A stretch of 19,146 bases of DNA, from positions 1 to 19,146 of the forward strand of contig JWZX01002650.1 in NCBI GenBank assembly GCA_001275005.1, read 5' to 3'. Positions 1 to 8,746 of this stretch are shown one piece after another (position 1 is the first letter of the stretch; the number at the start of each line of letters is the position of its first letter). The notes beneath the pieces were generated by a model. It saw nothing but the letters and a program-made list of their open reading frames with translations, was not told the origin of the DNA and did not search any database. The position numbers were made by a program, and so were the translations under genes. This stretch comes from Chrysochromulina tobinii (lineage: Eukaryota; Haptophyta; Prymnesiales; Chrysochromulinaceae).

Positions 1-102
1 ACACGTCCATCTCATTGGGGAGGTACGCTGACCCCTAGGGTGCGTGCGTGTATAGGTATGGTCCGGTCACCAAAAGCAAACTTTCCTACACGCTTTTCGA
101 AA

Positions 103-153
103 CTTGACTTGACTTGACCTACTTGACCTTCTGACTTGACCTTGGACCTTGAC
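103..153 (+). repeat. CTTGA/TTGAC pentamer repeat in the GPx 5' region
   Basis: The pentamer CTTGA(C) recurs almost without interruption and ends a few bases before the ATG at 157. A 17-base stretch of it (TTGACTTGACTTGACCT) also occurs near 17603, upstream of RNASEH2C, and a reversed copy lies at 17248-17272 upstream of another gene. It may be a promoter or 5' UTR element or a simple microsatellite. TTGAC(C/T) happens to match the plant W-box core, which is only suggestive. The upstream 1-102 holds nothing recognisable apart from a CAAAAGCAAA word at 71-80 that also occurs at 17636-17645. Confidence 0.75.
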
Positions 154-156
154 GAA

Positions 157-771
157 ATGTTGCGCTTCGCGATGCGACGATCGTCTTGCGCGATGACGCA
201 GCCACGTTTCCGGACAACGCTGGCCGTGCTCTCCCTCACCACCTTTTCGACCACTGCGGCGCTCTCGTCGTCCGCGGCTGCCTCCGGCTCGCTGCATGAC
301 CTCACGGGTACGCGAATTGATGCAAAGTCGGTATCGATGTCCGACTTCCTCGGCAAGCCGGTGCTCGTTTTGAACGTGGCCTCCCGATGAGGCTCGACGA
401 GGCCCGTGTACAGCAAGCTGCGAGAGCTGCATGCCAAGTATGGGCCTCAGGTGGAAATTTTACTCTTCCCATCTGACGAGTTTGGCCAGCAGGAGCTTCC
501 GTCAGAGCAGATCCCTGACTTTGTCAAGGGCTATCAACTGCCGATCGATGGCGGCGGCTGCACGTTGATGCAAAAGGTGAACGTCAATGGTCCGGCAGCC
601 GATCCTGTTTTCAAGCTGGCGAAGAGCGCCTTCCCAGGCGACATCTCATGGAACTTTGCCGGGATCTTCATCTTCGACAAACACGGCAAACCCGTCGGAA
701 GATTCTCCGCACGGGAGCTCAGCAAGGTCGAGGCAACACTGGATGCACTCCTCACTGACAAGGAGCTGTAG
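157..771 (+). CDS. Selenocysteine-containing glutathione peroxidase (GPX4-like)
   Basis: Reduces hydrogen peroxide or lipid hydroperoxides using glutathione or thioredoxin. The protein is 204 residues if the in-frame UGA at 388-390 is read as selenocysteine (residue 78). It sits exactly in the active-site motif NVASR-U-GST, equivalent to NVAS-U-G-T of animal GPX4, and the same frame stays open to 771. The conserved Trp-Asn pair is present in SWNF (Trp165, Asn166). The loop normally reading F-P-C-N-Q-F is FPSDEF here, so the usual catalytic Gln is replaced by Glu108. The short segment before WNF matches monomeric GPX4-type enzymes. Residues 17-45 form an Arg-led hydrophobic/Ser/Ala leader, so the enzyme is probably targeted to an organelle or the secretory route. 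The ATG at 157 is the first in frame; the next is at 172. Convergent with the downstream hydrolase gene. A conceptual translation stopping at the UGA would give a false 77-residue protein. Confidence 0.93.
388..390 (+). other. In-frame UGA read as selenocysteine
   Basis: The TGA falls exactly where GPx enzymes carry the catalytic Sec or Cys, with unmistakable GPx sequence continuing in the same frame on both sides. This makes recoding far more likely than a nonsense mutation, and a SECIS candidate lies downstream. Confidence 0.92.
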
Positions 772-844
772 ACTTGGATAGGCTGAGTATGGCTGTGCGG
801 CGGAAGAAGGCTGGGCGAGACTCGCGCACCGTTGTGACGTCCTC

Positions 845-903
845 ATGAAGCATGGTATCATTTGAACAATTGACCGCGTCGCGGTCGGTGATACCAATGC
901 GGA
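845..903 (+). promoter_or_regulatory. Candidate SECIS element, form 2, in the GPx 3' UTR
   Basis: About 75 nt after the GPx stop. The 5' core is ATGA (845-848) and the 3' core is GA at 902-903, giving the tandem G-A pairs. Helix II pairs 850-860 with 889-900, eleven base pairs with one bulged A at 896. An unpaired region holds AA at 865-866. It is followed by a six-pair upper stem, 872-877 with 881-886, around a 3-nt loop. Core, AA bulge and mini-stem together match a form 2 eukaryotic SECIS. The odd point is that the AA lies about 16 nt from the core rather than the usual 10-13, so the exact fold is uncertain. Confidence 0.62.
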
Positions 904-979
904 GATCGGATCTTTCACATCGTTAGGAGTCATTCTTTGTCAATTCTAGAGCTTAAGTTTTCGCTCGCAACTACACAGA

Positions 980-3220
980 CTAGTCGTGAAAAACCGCGAT
1001 GTAGTGCAAGTACGCCCGGCTCATGACGCGGCCCATCACACGGCCCTCCGCATCGCCGCAGGCAAGCTCAGCCCACCGACGCTTGCCTGCGGCTGGTAGG
1101 GCTCTCCAAGATGTTCCCGAGCGCACATGGTAAGTAGCACGCAGCGCACGGCACTCGGTCGCCTCAGCCACACTCTGCCTGCTGGCCTCGCAATCGCGGC
1201 CGAGGCTCGAGTTATGGCGCGTACAAAGGGCGAGTGAGGTGAGGTTGGCGGGCGAGTCAGGTAGCCACCACAGATCATGCCCGAAGCCCTTGATGTAGGC
1301 ATCGAGCGTGCGCGCGCAGCGCGAATGGTGCATCGGCACGGCCTCAGTGGAGAGCACCCGCCGCCGTCGACGCACGTGCGATGTTAGGGATGATGCGCCG
1401 CCGGCGCTGCCGCTGCTGTCGAGCATGAGCTCCTCAGCGACGACGGCCACGTCGAACGCATCCGGGTTCCCACGCTTCGAGTCGAACGCGCCAATCTTCC
1501 ACAGCACTCCTCGCACCACCAACGAATCCATCCGACGTCCCGAGCGCCGTCCCGAGCGCCGTCCCGAGCGCAGGTCCAACGTGAAGGTGCATGCGGCGGG
1601 ATCCACCAAGCACTCGGCGCAGCAGGGCAGCTGTACGCCAATCTTGCAGTCGTCGCGGCGGGCCTCGGTCCCGCACTTGTACAGCGGGCTCGCCCGGAGC
1701 CCCCGCAGCATCTTAGGCGAGGAAGGCAGCAGCACCCCGGTCGATGTAACGGTCGATGTGCGCAGTGAGCGGCCCTCCACCGAAGGGTTGTCAAAGGTCA
1801 AAGGTCCATGGGCAGCGGGCGAGGCTCCGGGGATGAGCTCGGCCCTGAGCTCGATCTGCTGGCGGACCGCGTGTCGGCCAGCCCCATGCTGCCTCAGCTC
1901 GTCGAGCATGAGATCGAAGCTCGCACTGGGCCGCCATGCCAGGAACGAGCGGGCGGCGCATCGGTTCCGTAGACGCAAGATCGTGCTGATCGTCGCATTG
2001 CAGTCACGGCGCCATGATGGCCCGTAGGAGGCGGGTTTCGTTAATGAGGCGCTCGCCACCGGCAGTGCGCCGCCGCTTGCGGGCGAGTGCGGGCATCCTT
2101 TGGCAGTGGTCGGGGGTCCAGGCAGCAGCGCACGGCAGAGGGGCTCGGGTAGCTGCCGGGAGGGCGCATCGAGTGCAGACAAGGGGTGAGGGGCCCTGAG
2201 CTCAATCGCCGTAGTGAGCTCAATCGCCGGCACCAAGGCTCGGAACGCGCTCATCTCGAGCTTCTCGAGGAGTAGATCAGCAATCATGGCGTGGGTGCGT
2301 GGCTGTGGGTGGCACCCGTCGTGGGCGCGCAGCACCGCATGCAACGCGGATGTGTCAGCACACGATGGAGGCGCCGCCGACGTGACAGTCGATGTGGTCG
2401 GCGACATGAGCGCGTCAGAGGAATAGGGCGACGCACGAGCAGCTGGGGACAGTTTTGGCGGCTCGGGCTTGATCTCGGGCTTGATCTCGGGCTGAAGCTC
2501 GGGCTTGGCGGTTCGAGTCCCGAGACAACGGCCGCCCAGCCGCCTAAGGAGCCCGCCGTTGACGTCGACGCCGAGGAGCGGCAGCACCCGCGCATACCGC
2601 TTGAGCACCGGCGCCGCGACCGAAAAGTATCTGCGCCGCCTCATGTGAGGCTTGAGCGAGCACGGCCACAGGAAGACGAGCAGCACAGCCGGCGGCGATG
2701 GCAGCAATGACAGCCGGCGTAAAAAGACCTCGAGCGTGCATGCGAGCGTCTCATCCCAGCTGAGCCCCCCCGGCAACTTTGTGCGTGCCTCCACCTCCTC
2801 CTCGGGGCGCTCCGAGCAAAGATATACGTCGTTGATACCATACTCCCAGATGATGAGGTCCGGCGAGGTGGATCGCGCCCAGAGCGATTCGAAGAGGCTC
2901 AACGCCCAAAGGGTGCGCGTGCTGCCTTGCGCCACGTTGGTGAGCGTAAGACGCCGTGATGACGGCATAGCTCGATTAACTGTGTCCACAATCCGCTCCG
3001 CAAAGGACAAGTTGTATGCGCCGAGGGCAGATCCGGTCGAGGCTGAGCCTCCAAGCAGCAGTGCAGCGCTCCGATTGCCCGCCGACGGCGTCAGTGCACG
3101 CGTCCAGAAATCACGCATATTTGAGGATACCGAAAAGTCAGGAAGAGCTCGAAAGCAGGAGCTCGGCGCGCATGGCGAACACGCGGAGCAGTCGGCATGG
3201 GAAAAGGCGCCGCCAGGCAT
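980..3220 (-). CDS. SGNH (GDSL-like) hydrolase with long Cys-containing C-terminal extension
   Basis: Probable esterase, lipase or acyl/acetyl hydrolase; substrate unknown. All SGNH blocks are visible in order: Ser59 in LLLGGSASTGS (block I, GGS instead of GDS), Gly99 in AQGST (block II), the GxND motif GIND at 128-131 (block III), and DGCH at 301-304 with Asp301 and His304 (block V). Between blocks III and V lies a low-complexity insert with KPEI repeats at 239-256. After residue 330 come about 400 residues I do not recognise, with a Cys cluster at 516-544 (including a CC pair), an SGRR triplet repeat at 552-563 and a Cys/Trp-containing tail. No clear signal peptide. The first ATG is at 3220; an alternative ATG at 3118 gives MRDFWTRAL, which begins nearer the domain. 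It diverges from the ABC transporter and converges with GPx. The catalytic domain is firm; whether the whole C-terminus is one exon is less sure. Confidence 0.75.
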   Translation of the reverse strand: MPGGAFSHADCSACSPCAPSSCFRALPDFSVSSNMRDFWTRALTPSAGNRSAALLLGGSASTGSALGAYNLSFAERIVDTVNRAMPSSRRLTLTNVAQGSTRTLWALSLFESLWARSTSPDLIIWEYGINDVYLCSERPEEEVEARTKLPGGLSWDETLACTLEVFLRRLSLLPSPPAVLLVFLWPCSLKPHMRRRRYFSVAAPVLKRYARVLPLLGVDVNGGLLRRLGGRCLGTRTAKPELQPEIKPEIKPEPPKLSPAARASPYSSDALMSPTTSTVTSAAPPSCADTSALHAVLRAHDGCHPQPRTHAMIADLLLEKLEMSAFRALVPAIELTTAIELRAPHPLSALDAPSRQLPEPLCRALLPGPPTTAKGCPHSPASGGALPVASASLTKPASYGPSWRRDCNATISTILRLRNRCAARSFLAWRPSASFDLMLDELRQHGAGRHAVRQQIELRAELIPGASPAAHGPLTFDNPSVEGRSLRTSTVTSTGVLLPSSPKMLRGLRASPLYKCGTEARRDDCKIGVQLPCCAECLVDPAACTFTLDLRSGRRSGRRSGRRMDSLVVRGVLWKIGAFDSKRGNPDAFDVAVVAEELMLDSSGSAGGASSLTSHVRRRRRVLSTEAVPMHHSRCARTLDAYIKGFGHDLWWLPDSPANLTSLALCTRHNSSLGRDCEASRQSVAEATECRALRATYHVRSGTSWRALPAAGKRRWAELACGDAEGRVMGRVMSRAYLHYIAVFHD
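1536..1571 (-). repeat. Three exact 12-bp copies coding SGRR repeats
   Basis: The unit CGTCCCGAGCGC (plus strand) occurs three times in direct tandem at 1536, 1548 and 1560. On the minus strand it encodes a run of R-S-G-R units in the C-terminal part of the SGNH protein. Exact identity suggests recent slippage expansion; the length is a multiple of three, so the frame is kept. Confidence 0.9.
2462..2509 (-). repeat. 12-bp tandem repeat coding KPEI/QPEI units
   Basis: Four consecutive 12-bp units, each starting CTCGGGCT, at 2462, 2474, 2486 and 2498; the first two are identical. On the minus strand they encode an alternating Lys-Pro-Glu linker between SGNH blocks III and V. Confidence 0.85.
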
Positions 3221-3477
3221 GTGGCCTCGATCTCAGTCCCCGCGAGGTCGGTCACGAGGATCGTCACGAGTCCTCCTCTTGGCTCTTCGGTGTGTGATTT
3301 GGTGAGTTTTGCGTTTGTTTCTAAATACATGCATGCAATGGCACCGGGAAAGGAATCACACGTATATCACATGTAACCAAACTGGACAGTGTGACTATGA
3401 GTGCCGACACATAGCCCCCCGGGGCTACATGTATATAACTGCGGGGCTGTGTAGATAGTCGAGGGCTGAGCATACAT
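3221..3477. promoter_or_regulatory. Divergent promoter region with TATA box
   Basis: A 257-bp spacer between the divergent SGNH and ABC transporter genes. A TATATAA lies at 3432-3438, about 40 bp before the transporter ATG. Just upstream is a 7-bp inverted repeat, TAGCCCC (3412-3418) with GGGGCTA (3421-3427). Two ACATGTA words flank the repeat. Promoter function is inferred from position and the TATA match. Confidence 0.45.
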
Positions 3478-6400
3478 ATGCTGACCTCAACAAGGCTCCG
3501 AATACATGTACTCGTCGATCAAGATGCGGCGTTGGCACCTCTGCTCATTCACAGGATTATTCACTGTCGAAATTCCGCAGTGCAATGCGCGGGCACAGAT
3601 TTGACGCCCGTGAACTGGCCCACGCGGGGGCTCATGGCCCGTGGGCCGAGCGGGTTCAGGCCGCGCCGCGTGGGCGCGAGGGAGTTGCCCATCAGCAGCG
3701 TGGATGAGTCTGCGTTTCTGGATGGCTCAGGCTCCGCCTCCCCTATTCCTCTCCCGACGTTCTCCACCTTCTTTTCCCTCCAAGCCGCGCTGCACTCTTA
3801 CTTGAATCCAACGATCACTCTCGGCAACTCTCGCAAGCTGACGGCCTCCGACCACCTTCCTCTGCCCGCATCCTACCGCGCCCGCGCCGTGAATCGCGCC
3901 TTCCTCTCCTGCTGGCAAAAAGAGTCGACAGCCGGCCGCGATAAGCGCCTTTGGCGCAGCCTCCACCGTCTCATCTTCCGCGAATTCTGGGTCGGTGGCG
4001 CCTTTATGCTCGTCAACTCGATCGCCGTACTAATGGGAACGATGTATGTGAAGTGGATCGTCGTCGCCGCCGAGCGCCGCGACCTTCCCTCCGTGACGTT
4101 CTACTCCTTCGCGATCCTGTTCAACGGCCTGATCGGCGCCTTCTCGCTGCAGGCCTTCATCCACTCGGTCTTCATGTGCGGCAGCAAGTCCGTGAGCGCC
4201 GCGATGTCCGTCATCTTCTCCAGCGTCCTCTACCTGCGCCTCCACCGCCTTCACCCCTCCCGCTCATTCGGCGAGTTGACGAACGTCCAGTCCAAGGACG
4301 CCGCGTCCCTCCGCGAGTTCGTAGTCTTCGCCCACAACTTGTGGGCCTGCCCCCTCCTCGTCGTCGTGTCCGTCTCTCTGCTGCTGCACCTGCTGGGTTG
4401 GGCCGGCCTCGTCGCGGCCGCCGTGATCCCGGCTGTCATCCCGCTCGAGACGTACATCGCCGGCCTGACGCGCGAGGCCAGGAGAGCGACGTTGAAGAAG
4501 AGCGACGAGCGCGTGGCGCTGATCGGAGAGCTGCTCGACGGCATCAGGACCGTGAAGCTCACGGGCCTCGCGCCTGTCGTATTCGACAAGGTGTCGCGGC
4601 TCCGGGATGCAGAGCTCGCCGTCGCGTGGAGGGGTTCCATCATCGAGATGGCAAACTTCGTCATTACGAGAAGCCAGTCGCTTGTCATCGTGCTCGTCAC
4701 ATTCGCGGCGTACCACCTCGTGGCGACCGAGCCCCTGACTGCCGATCGTGCCTTCGCTGCTATCGCGGTGATCGGCGTCATCGGAAGGCCCATGCGTGTC
4801 ATCCCGAAGTCCATCACGCTGCTCAGCGACGCGCAGGTGTCGTGCGGACGCATCGAGAGCCTCATGATGGACGCCCTACGATTCCAGCCTGACCTCTTCG
4901 ACGAGGTCTCCGCCTTCGAGCAGGAGGAGAGGCAACACGCTCGGAGACAGCGGGAGACGGAGGAGAACGACAGCGGAGGCGTCGGCCGCGTGCTCGTGAG
5001 CGTCGAGGGCGTCACTGCCCTGCGCCCCCCCGACGCCGCCGTGCTCCGTGGCGTGTCGCTCCGGCCGGCTGTCACGTGCCCCGGGCTGACTCTCGTCGTA
5101 GGCGGCAATGCCTCGGGCAAGACGTCCCTCCTCCTCACCGTCATGGGGGAGCTCGACGTCAGAGACGCGCACGGCGGCGGCGGCGTGCTAAGGGAGCCGC
5201 AGGGCGCAGCGTTCGCTTACATGGGACATGACGCATGGATCACGAACGCGTCGGCTAAGGACAACATCCTGCTCGCTGCGAGGGGAACGGCGTTTAGGGA
5301 AGGTGTCGGCGTCGGCGACTCCGGCTCCGACGACAAGGCGGCGATGTACGGCGCTGACGAGGGGGAGGCGCAGAAGATGTACGAGAACGCTGTGAAAGCT
5401 TGCGCATTGGAGGTTGACTTCAAGGACTGGAAGGACGGGGAGAATACCATCATCGGAGAAAAGGGGATCAACATCTCCGGCGGACAAAAGCAACGCATCG
5501 CCTTGGCGCGTGCACTGTGCTCTTCGGGAAAGTTATTCTTCCTCGACACGCCGCTCGCCGGCTTGGACGAGAGGGTCGCTCACCATGTCTTTCACGAAGC
5601 GCTCCTGCCGCTGAGCAAGGACAGGCTAGTGTTGATGACTACTTTGAACTCCGGCTTGCTCCAGCACGCCGACAGGATCATCGCGCTGGAGCAAGGGGAG
5701 GTCGTGTTCGATGGGGACTACGCATCGTACACGAAGAGTGGCGCGGCGGATCTGCTGGGACTGTCATCGGCGGCCTTCGCAGAGTCCAGAGCGGCGGCGC
5801 AGTCCAGGCCAGCGGTGGAAACGGAGGCGACGAAAAAGGCGCCAGAGGAAAAGAAGGGCAAGGGCAAAGGTGGAGGAGGAGGCGGAGGAGATATCAGCGA
5901 GTCTTCCTCCTTGTTCCAAGCATTTGCTTTCTATGCGCGAGCTTGCAAGCTTGAGAACTTGCTGAGCGCCGTTGTGTTGACAGTGTTTGCCTTCGCCTTG
6001 GGCGCCCTCGGCGATTTCCTTCTTGCATTCCAGGCCGACGGTCGAATGTCCATGTCAGCGTACCTTGGCTACTACACTCTGGTGTCTGTGCTCGTGATCG
6101 GGGCTAACTTTGCGCGGTACTACATGTACTCGTACGCAGGCTATGTCGCTTCAAGTGACCTGCACAGTCAGCTCCTAAAGTCGACGATAGGTGCTACCTT
6201 TGACTTCTTCAACCGCACGCCGAGCGGAAGGTTGACGTCGCGATTCAGCTCCGACTTCGAAACGATCGACGACTCCATTCCGTCCTCGATACAGAACCTC
6301 ATGGACGCGCTGCTCGGCATCATCACCGGAGTTGGGGTTGTCTGCATCAACTCCCCGATCTACATCCTGGTCGCCATCCCGCTAACCGTGCTGTACGTCT

Positions 6401-7619
6401 TCGTGCAGAGCAAATACAGAGACGTGTCGAAGGAGCTAAAGAAAATAGAGGCCGGGGCGAAAAGTCCACTTTTCAGCAACTTCAGAGAAGTCGTCAGTGG
6501 TCTGGAGACTGCGCGAGGCTATCAACTGCAGGACCTGCTCATCGCTAAAAACGAGGAGCTCATCGACTTTGCTATCACGTCGAGGATCAATTGGGACCTT
6601 GCCAACAGGTGGCTCGGTATTCGATTGGACTTCATCGGCGCTCTCATCGTCTCCGCAGCTGCCTTTTCTCTTTTACTTGGGGCCGGCGGCTTCGACGGAG
6701 TCGGTGGTGGAGGCAAGGCCGGCCTGATGCTCTCGTACGCGATGAGCGCTTGCACGAGCTTGTCGTTCGCAATCCGCTCGTCCACGGCGTTGGAGAACTA
6801 CTTCACGTCGTGTGATCGAGTTGGCGAGTACATCAAGGCTCCCCAGGAGGTAGTGGAATTCGGCCACCCTCCTCTGCACGATTCGTACAACTCATTTTCG
6901 GGCGGCGCCAAGGCTCTAAAAGGCGTGACGGTTCTGGAGGGACGGAACGTCGTGGCTACGTACTCGCCCTCGCTCCCCCCTGCGTTGAAAGGGGTTTCAT
7001 TTGAACTGAAGGCTGGGGAACTCGTGGGTTTCGTCGGACGCACGGGCTCGGGCAAGTCGACTCTGAGCTGGGTTTTGGCGAGGGCCATGCCGATCGCTGA
7101 GGGATCACTGCTGTTGCAAGGAACTGAAGTCGGCACAGTGCCTCTGAAACAATATCGCGACCTAGTTCACATCTACCCGCAAGATTCCTTCATTTTCAGC
7201 GGCAAGTTGAGGCTGTTCTTGGACCCTCACGGCTTCCACTCGACGCTAAGCTGAACGATCTTTTGGACGAGTTCGTCAAAGCGACTGCGAGTAGCAGCAG
7301 CGAGCAGCGCGGAGGAACCAGCGACCATCTATTAGAATTAGACCACGCGATAACCGCCGGCGGGGGTAACTTGTCATCGGGCCAAAAGCAAGTCTGCACT
7401 TTGGTCCGGGCCGCGCTCTCCGACGCCGCGGTCGTCGTGCTCGACGAAGTCACGTCGAGTATGGACATGACGTCGTCGACGAAAGCCATCGAGATATTGC
7501 AGCGAGAGCTGGTCCGGAAAGACGCGGCAGTTCTGCTCGTCTCGCATCGGCCAGAAGACTTGGTGTCGTGTAACGCGATTTGGAGAATGGACGCCGGCAC
7601 ATTGTCGCTAGAGAAGTAG
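3478..7619 (+). CDS. ABCC/MRP-type full ABC transporter, frameshifted in NBD2
   Basis: Membrane exporter of the multidrug-resistance-associated class, typically moving organic anions or conjugates out of the cytosol or into vacuoles. Order: an N-terminal stretch with the ABCC-like LGNSRKLTASDHLPLP (115-130); TMD1 about 172-450 with the ABCC loop around residues 266-292; NBD1 about 504-750; a Lys/Gly-rich linker 780-805; TMD2 about 826-1110; NBD2 from about 1150. NBD1 has Walker A GNASGKT and signature ISGGQ, but Walker B continues LDTP, so no catalytic Asp/Glu, and the Q-loop Gln and switch His are missing. NBD2 has Walker A GRTGSGKS (1187-1194) and YPQD in the first frame. Signature LSSGQ, Walker B LDEVTSSMD and switch His in SHRPED follow in a second frame (about 7239-7619). 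The first frame stops at 7252-7254; the frames meet near 7241 as if one base were missing. No GT-AG intron fits. It may be an assembly error or a disabled gene. The ATG at 3478 is first; M53 (3634) is an alternative. Confidence 0.9.
7239..7254 (+). other. One-base frameshift in the ABC transporter
   Basis: The upstream frame reads LDPHGFHS and then ends at TGA 7252-7254. The frame one base back reads DAKLNDLLDEFVK across the same bases and carries on through the NBD2 signature. The conserved ABCC spacing fits a single missing base next to the Ser codon at 7240-7242. No slippery heptamer is evident. Confidence 0.8.
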
Positions 7620-7755
7620 AGAGGTAATGGAGAATCAATGCGTGGCCCGCGGAGCGGATTTTAGACCATTAGAGAGTTTAGACGGTGTAAAACGTAAAAG
7701 TATACCTTAAAGGTTTCCCAACGATCATCGTCGTGGGGCGCTAACTCTCTATTAC

Positions 7756-7799
7756 TAGTGTAATAGTGTAATAGTGTAAGTTTGTAGTTACACTATTAC
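7756..7799. repeat. 8-bp tandem repeat and perfect 12-bp hairpin between convergent genes
   Basis: TAGTGTAA occurs three times in tandem at 7756, 7764 and 7772. GTAATAGTGTAA (7768-7779) is perfectly complementary to TTACACTATTAC (7788-7799) across an 8-nt loop. The hairpin covers the stop codon of the minus-strand methyltransferase (7796-7798) and lies in the AT-rich 3' flank of the transporter, so it could serve 3'-end formation for either gene. The rest of 7620-7755 shows no gene. Confidence 0.8.
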
Positions 7800-8746
7800 C
7801 ACGTCATGCCACGACGTTCGCCGCCCTCCTTCGGCGTATAGCCGGCGTCCGACGCTGCGAGCGCGGCGGCGGCATTGTCATTGGGCGGCGGTGGCTCTCG
7901 CGGCGCGAGTGGGTCGAGGCGCTTGCGAAAGACGGCGATGTACATGTTGCCGTTGTTGCCCTGCACCTTGAGGCCTTCGTCCGTGCGGATGAGCGCGGGC
8001 ACGGTCGGGTCGGCCTTGAGCGCCTCGCGCGGGAGTCGTTCAAAGAGGGGCGAACTCGAGAAGTGATCGACCATCCAGAGCATTAGATCAGCCACGTCGG
8101 TGATGACGTACGCAAACCCCCCGGGCTTCATCACATACGCGTACTCGGCGAGCAGCGCCTGCGACACGATGCGCTTGCGGTGGTTCTTGCGCTTGAAGTG
8201 CGGATCGGCAAAGCAAAAGAAGAGTTTGGACAACTGCTCTTTAGCAAAAAAGTTGGGCATGAAGCGCATCGCGTTGTTCTTGAGCGCCCACACGTTCTCG
8301 AAGGTGGGCGCGTTCGCTGCAGCCGCGGCTGCCGAGGCCGCGGAAACGTCGTTCGGCGCGGCCGCGGCCTTCGCCGCTGCAGCCATTGTCAACTTGCGCG
8401 CCTCTTCGCGGAGAGCGAGCGTACTCTGCTGCACGTACTGGACCACCTTCTCTCGAATCTCGATGCCGAGAATCGGCGTGTGCGGATAAATTTTGGCGAG
8501 CTCAAACAGCAGCGAGCCGTAACCGCAGCCGATGTCGACAAACTCGACCGGTGGCATTGGCACAGCAGCCGCGCTACTGCTCGCGGCTAGTGCTGGGAAG
8601 TATTCGGCCCACGGTACGGCCGCCGGGTTAACTGGGTACCAAAAGTCGTTGGCGTTGAGCACGTTGACGTGTGCGCGCGTGCGGAAAAACTTCTTCTGCG
8701 GATGACGCACATCCGCGTCGTCGTCGTCCTCGCCGACGTCGACCAT
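7796..8746 (-). CDS. METTL1: tRNA (guanine-N7)-methyltransferase, METTL1/Trm8 family
   Basis: Methylates G46 in the variable loop of tRNAs using S-adenosylmethionine; in eukaryotes it works with a WD40 partner (WDR4/Trm82), which is not in this window. The 316-residue protein has the SAM-binding motif DIGCGYG (71-77), GIEIREKVVQYV (94-105), the family hallmark DPHFKRKNHRKRIV (181-194) and the C-terminal block RTDEGLKVQGNNGNMYIAVF (254-273), all in METTL1 order. An Ala-rich insert (about 121-146) splits the normal spacing between the SAM motif and the catalytic half. A Pro/Ala-rich tail follows residue 280. The start at 8746 is the only ATG before an upstream in-frame stop, and the acidic MVDVGEDDDD beginning suits a cytosolic or nuclear enzyme. 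It converges on the ABC transporter and diverges from the kinase 200 bp away. Confidence 0.93.
   Translation of the reverse strand: MVDVGEDDDDADVRHPQKKFFRTRAHVNVLNANDFWYPVNPAAVPWAEYFPALAASSSAAAVPMPPVEFVDIGCGYGSLLFELAKIYPHTPILGIEIREKVVQYVQQSTLALREEARKLTMAAAAKAAAAPNDVSAASAAAAAANAPTFENVWALKNNAMRFMPNFFAKEQLSKLFFCFADPHFKRKNHRKRIVSQALLAEYAYVMKPGGFAYVITDVADLMLWMVDHFSSSPLFERLPREALKADPTVPALIRTDEGLKVQGNNGNMYIAVFRKRLDPLAPREPPPPNDNAAAALAASDAGYTPKEGGERRGMTW

Noticed and set aside
1308-2710. Plus-strand open frames antisense to the SGNH hydrolase
   Set aside because: They overlap a minus-strand protein with clear catalytic motifs, have no recognisable domains, and are Arg/Ser/Pro-rich as expected of shadow frames in GC-rich DNA.
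3951-5144. Long open frames overlapping the ABC transporter (plus 3951-4892, minus 4251-5144)
   Set aside because: The transporter frame has conserved ABCC features over its whole length; these alternatives are Arg/Pro-rich or Ser/Thr-rich with no domain.
7252-7254. UGA in the ABC transporter as a second selenocysteine codon
   Set aside because: The reading frame after this UGA does not continue the transporter; the conserved sequence lies in another frame, so it is a frameshift rather than recoding.
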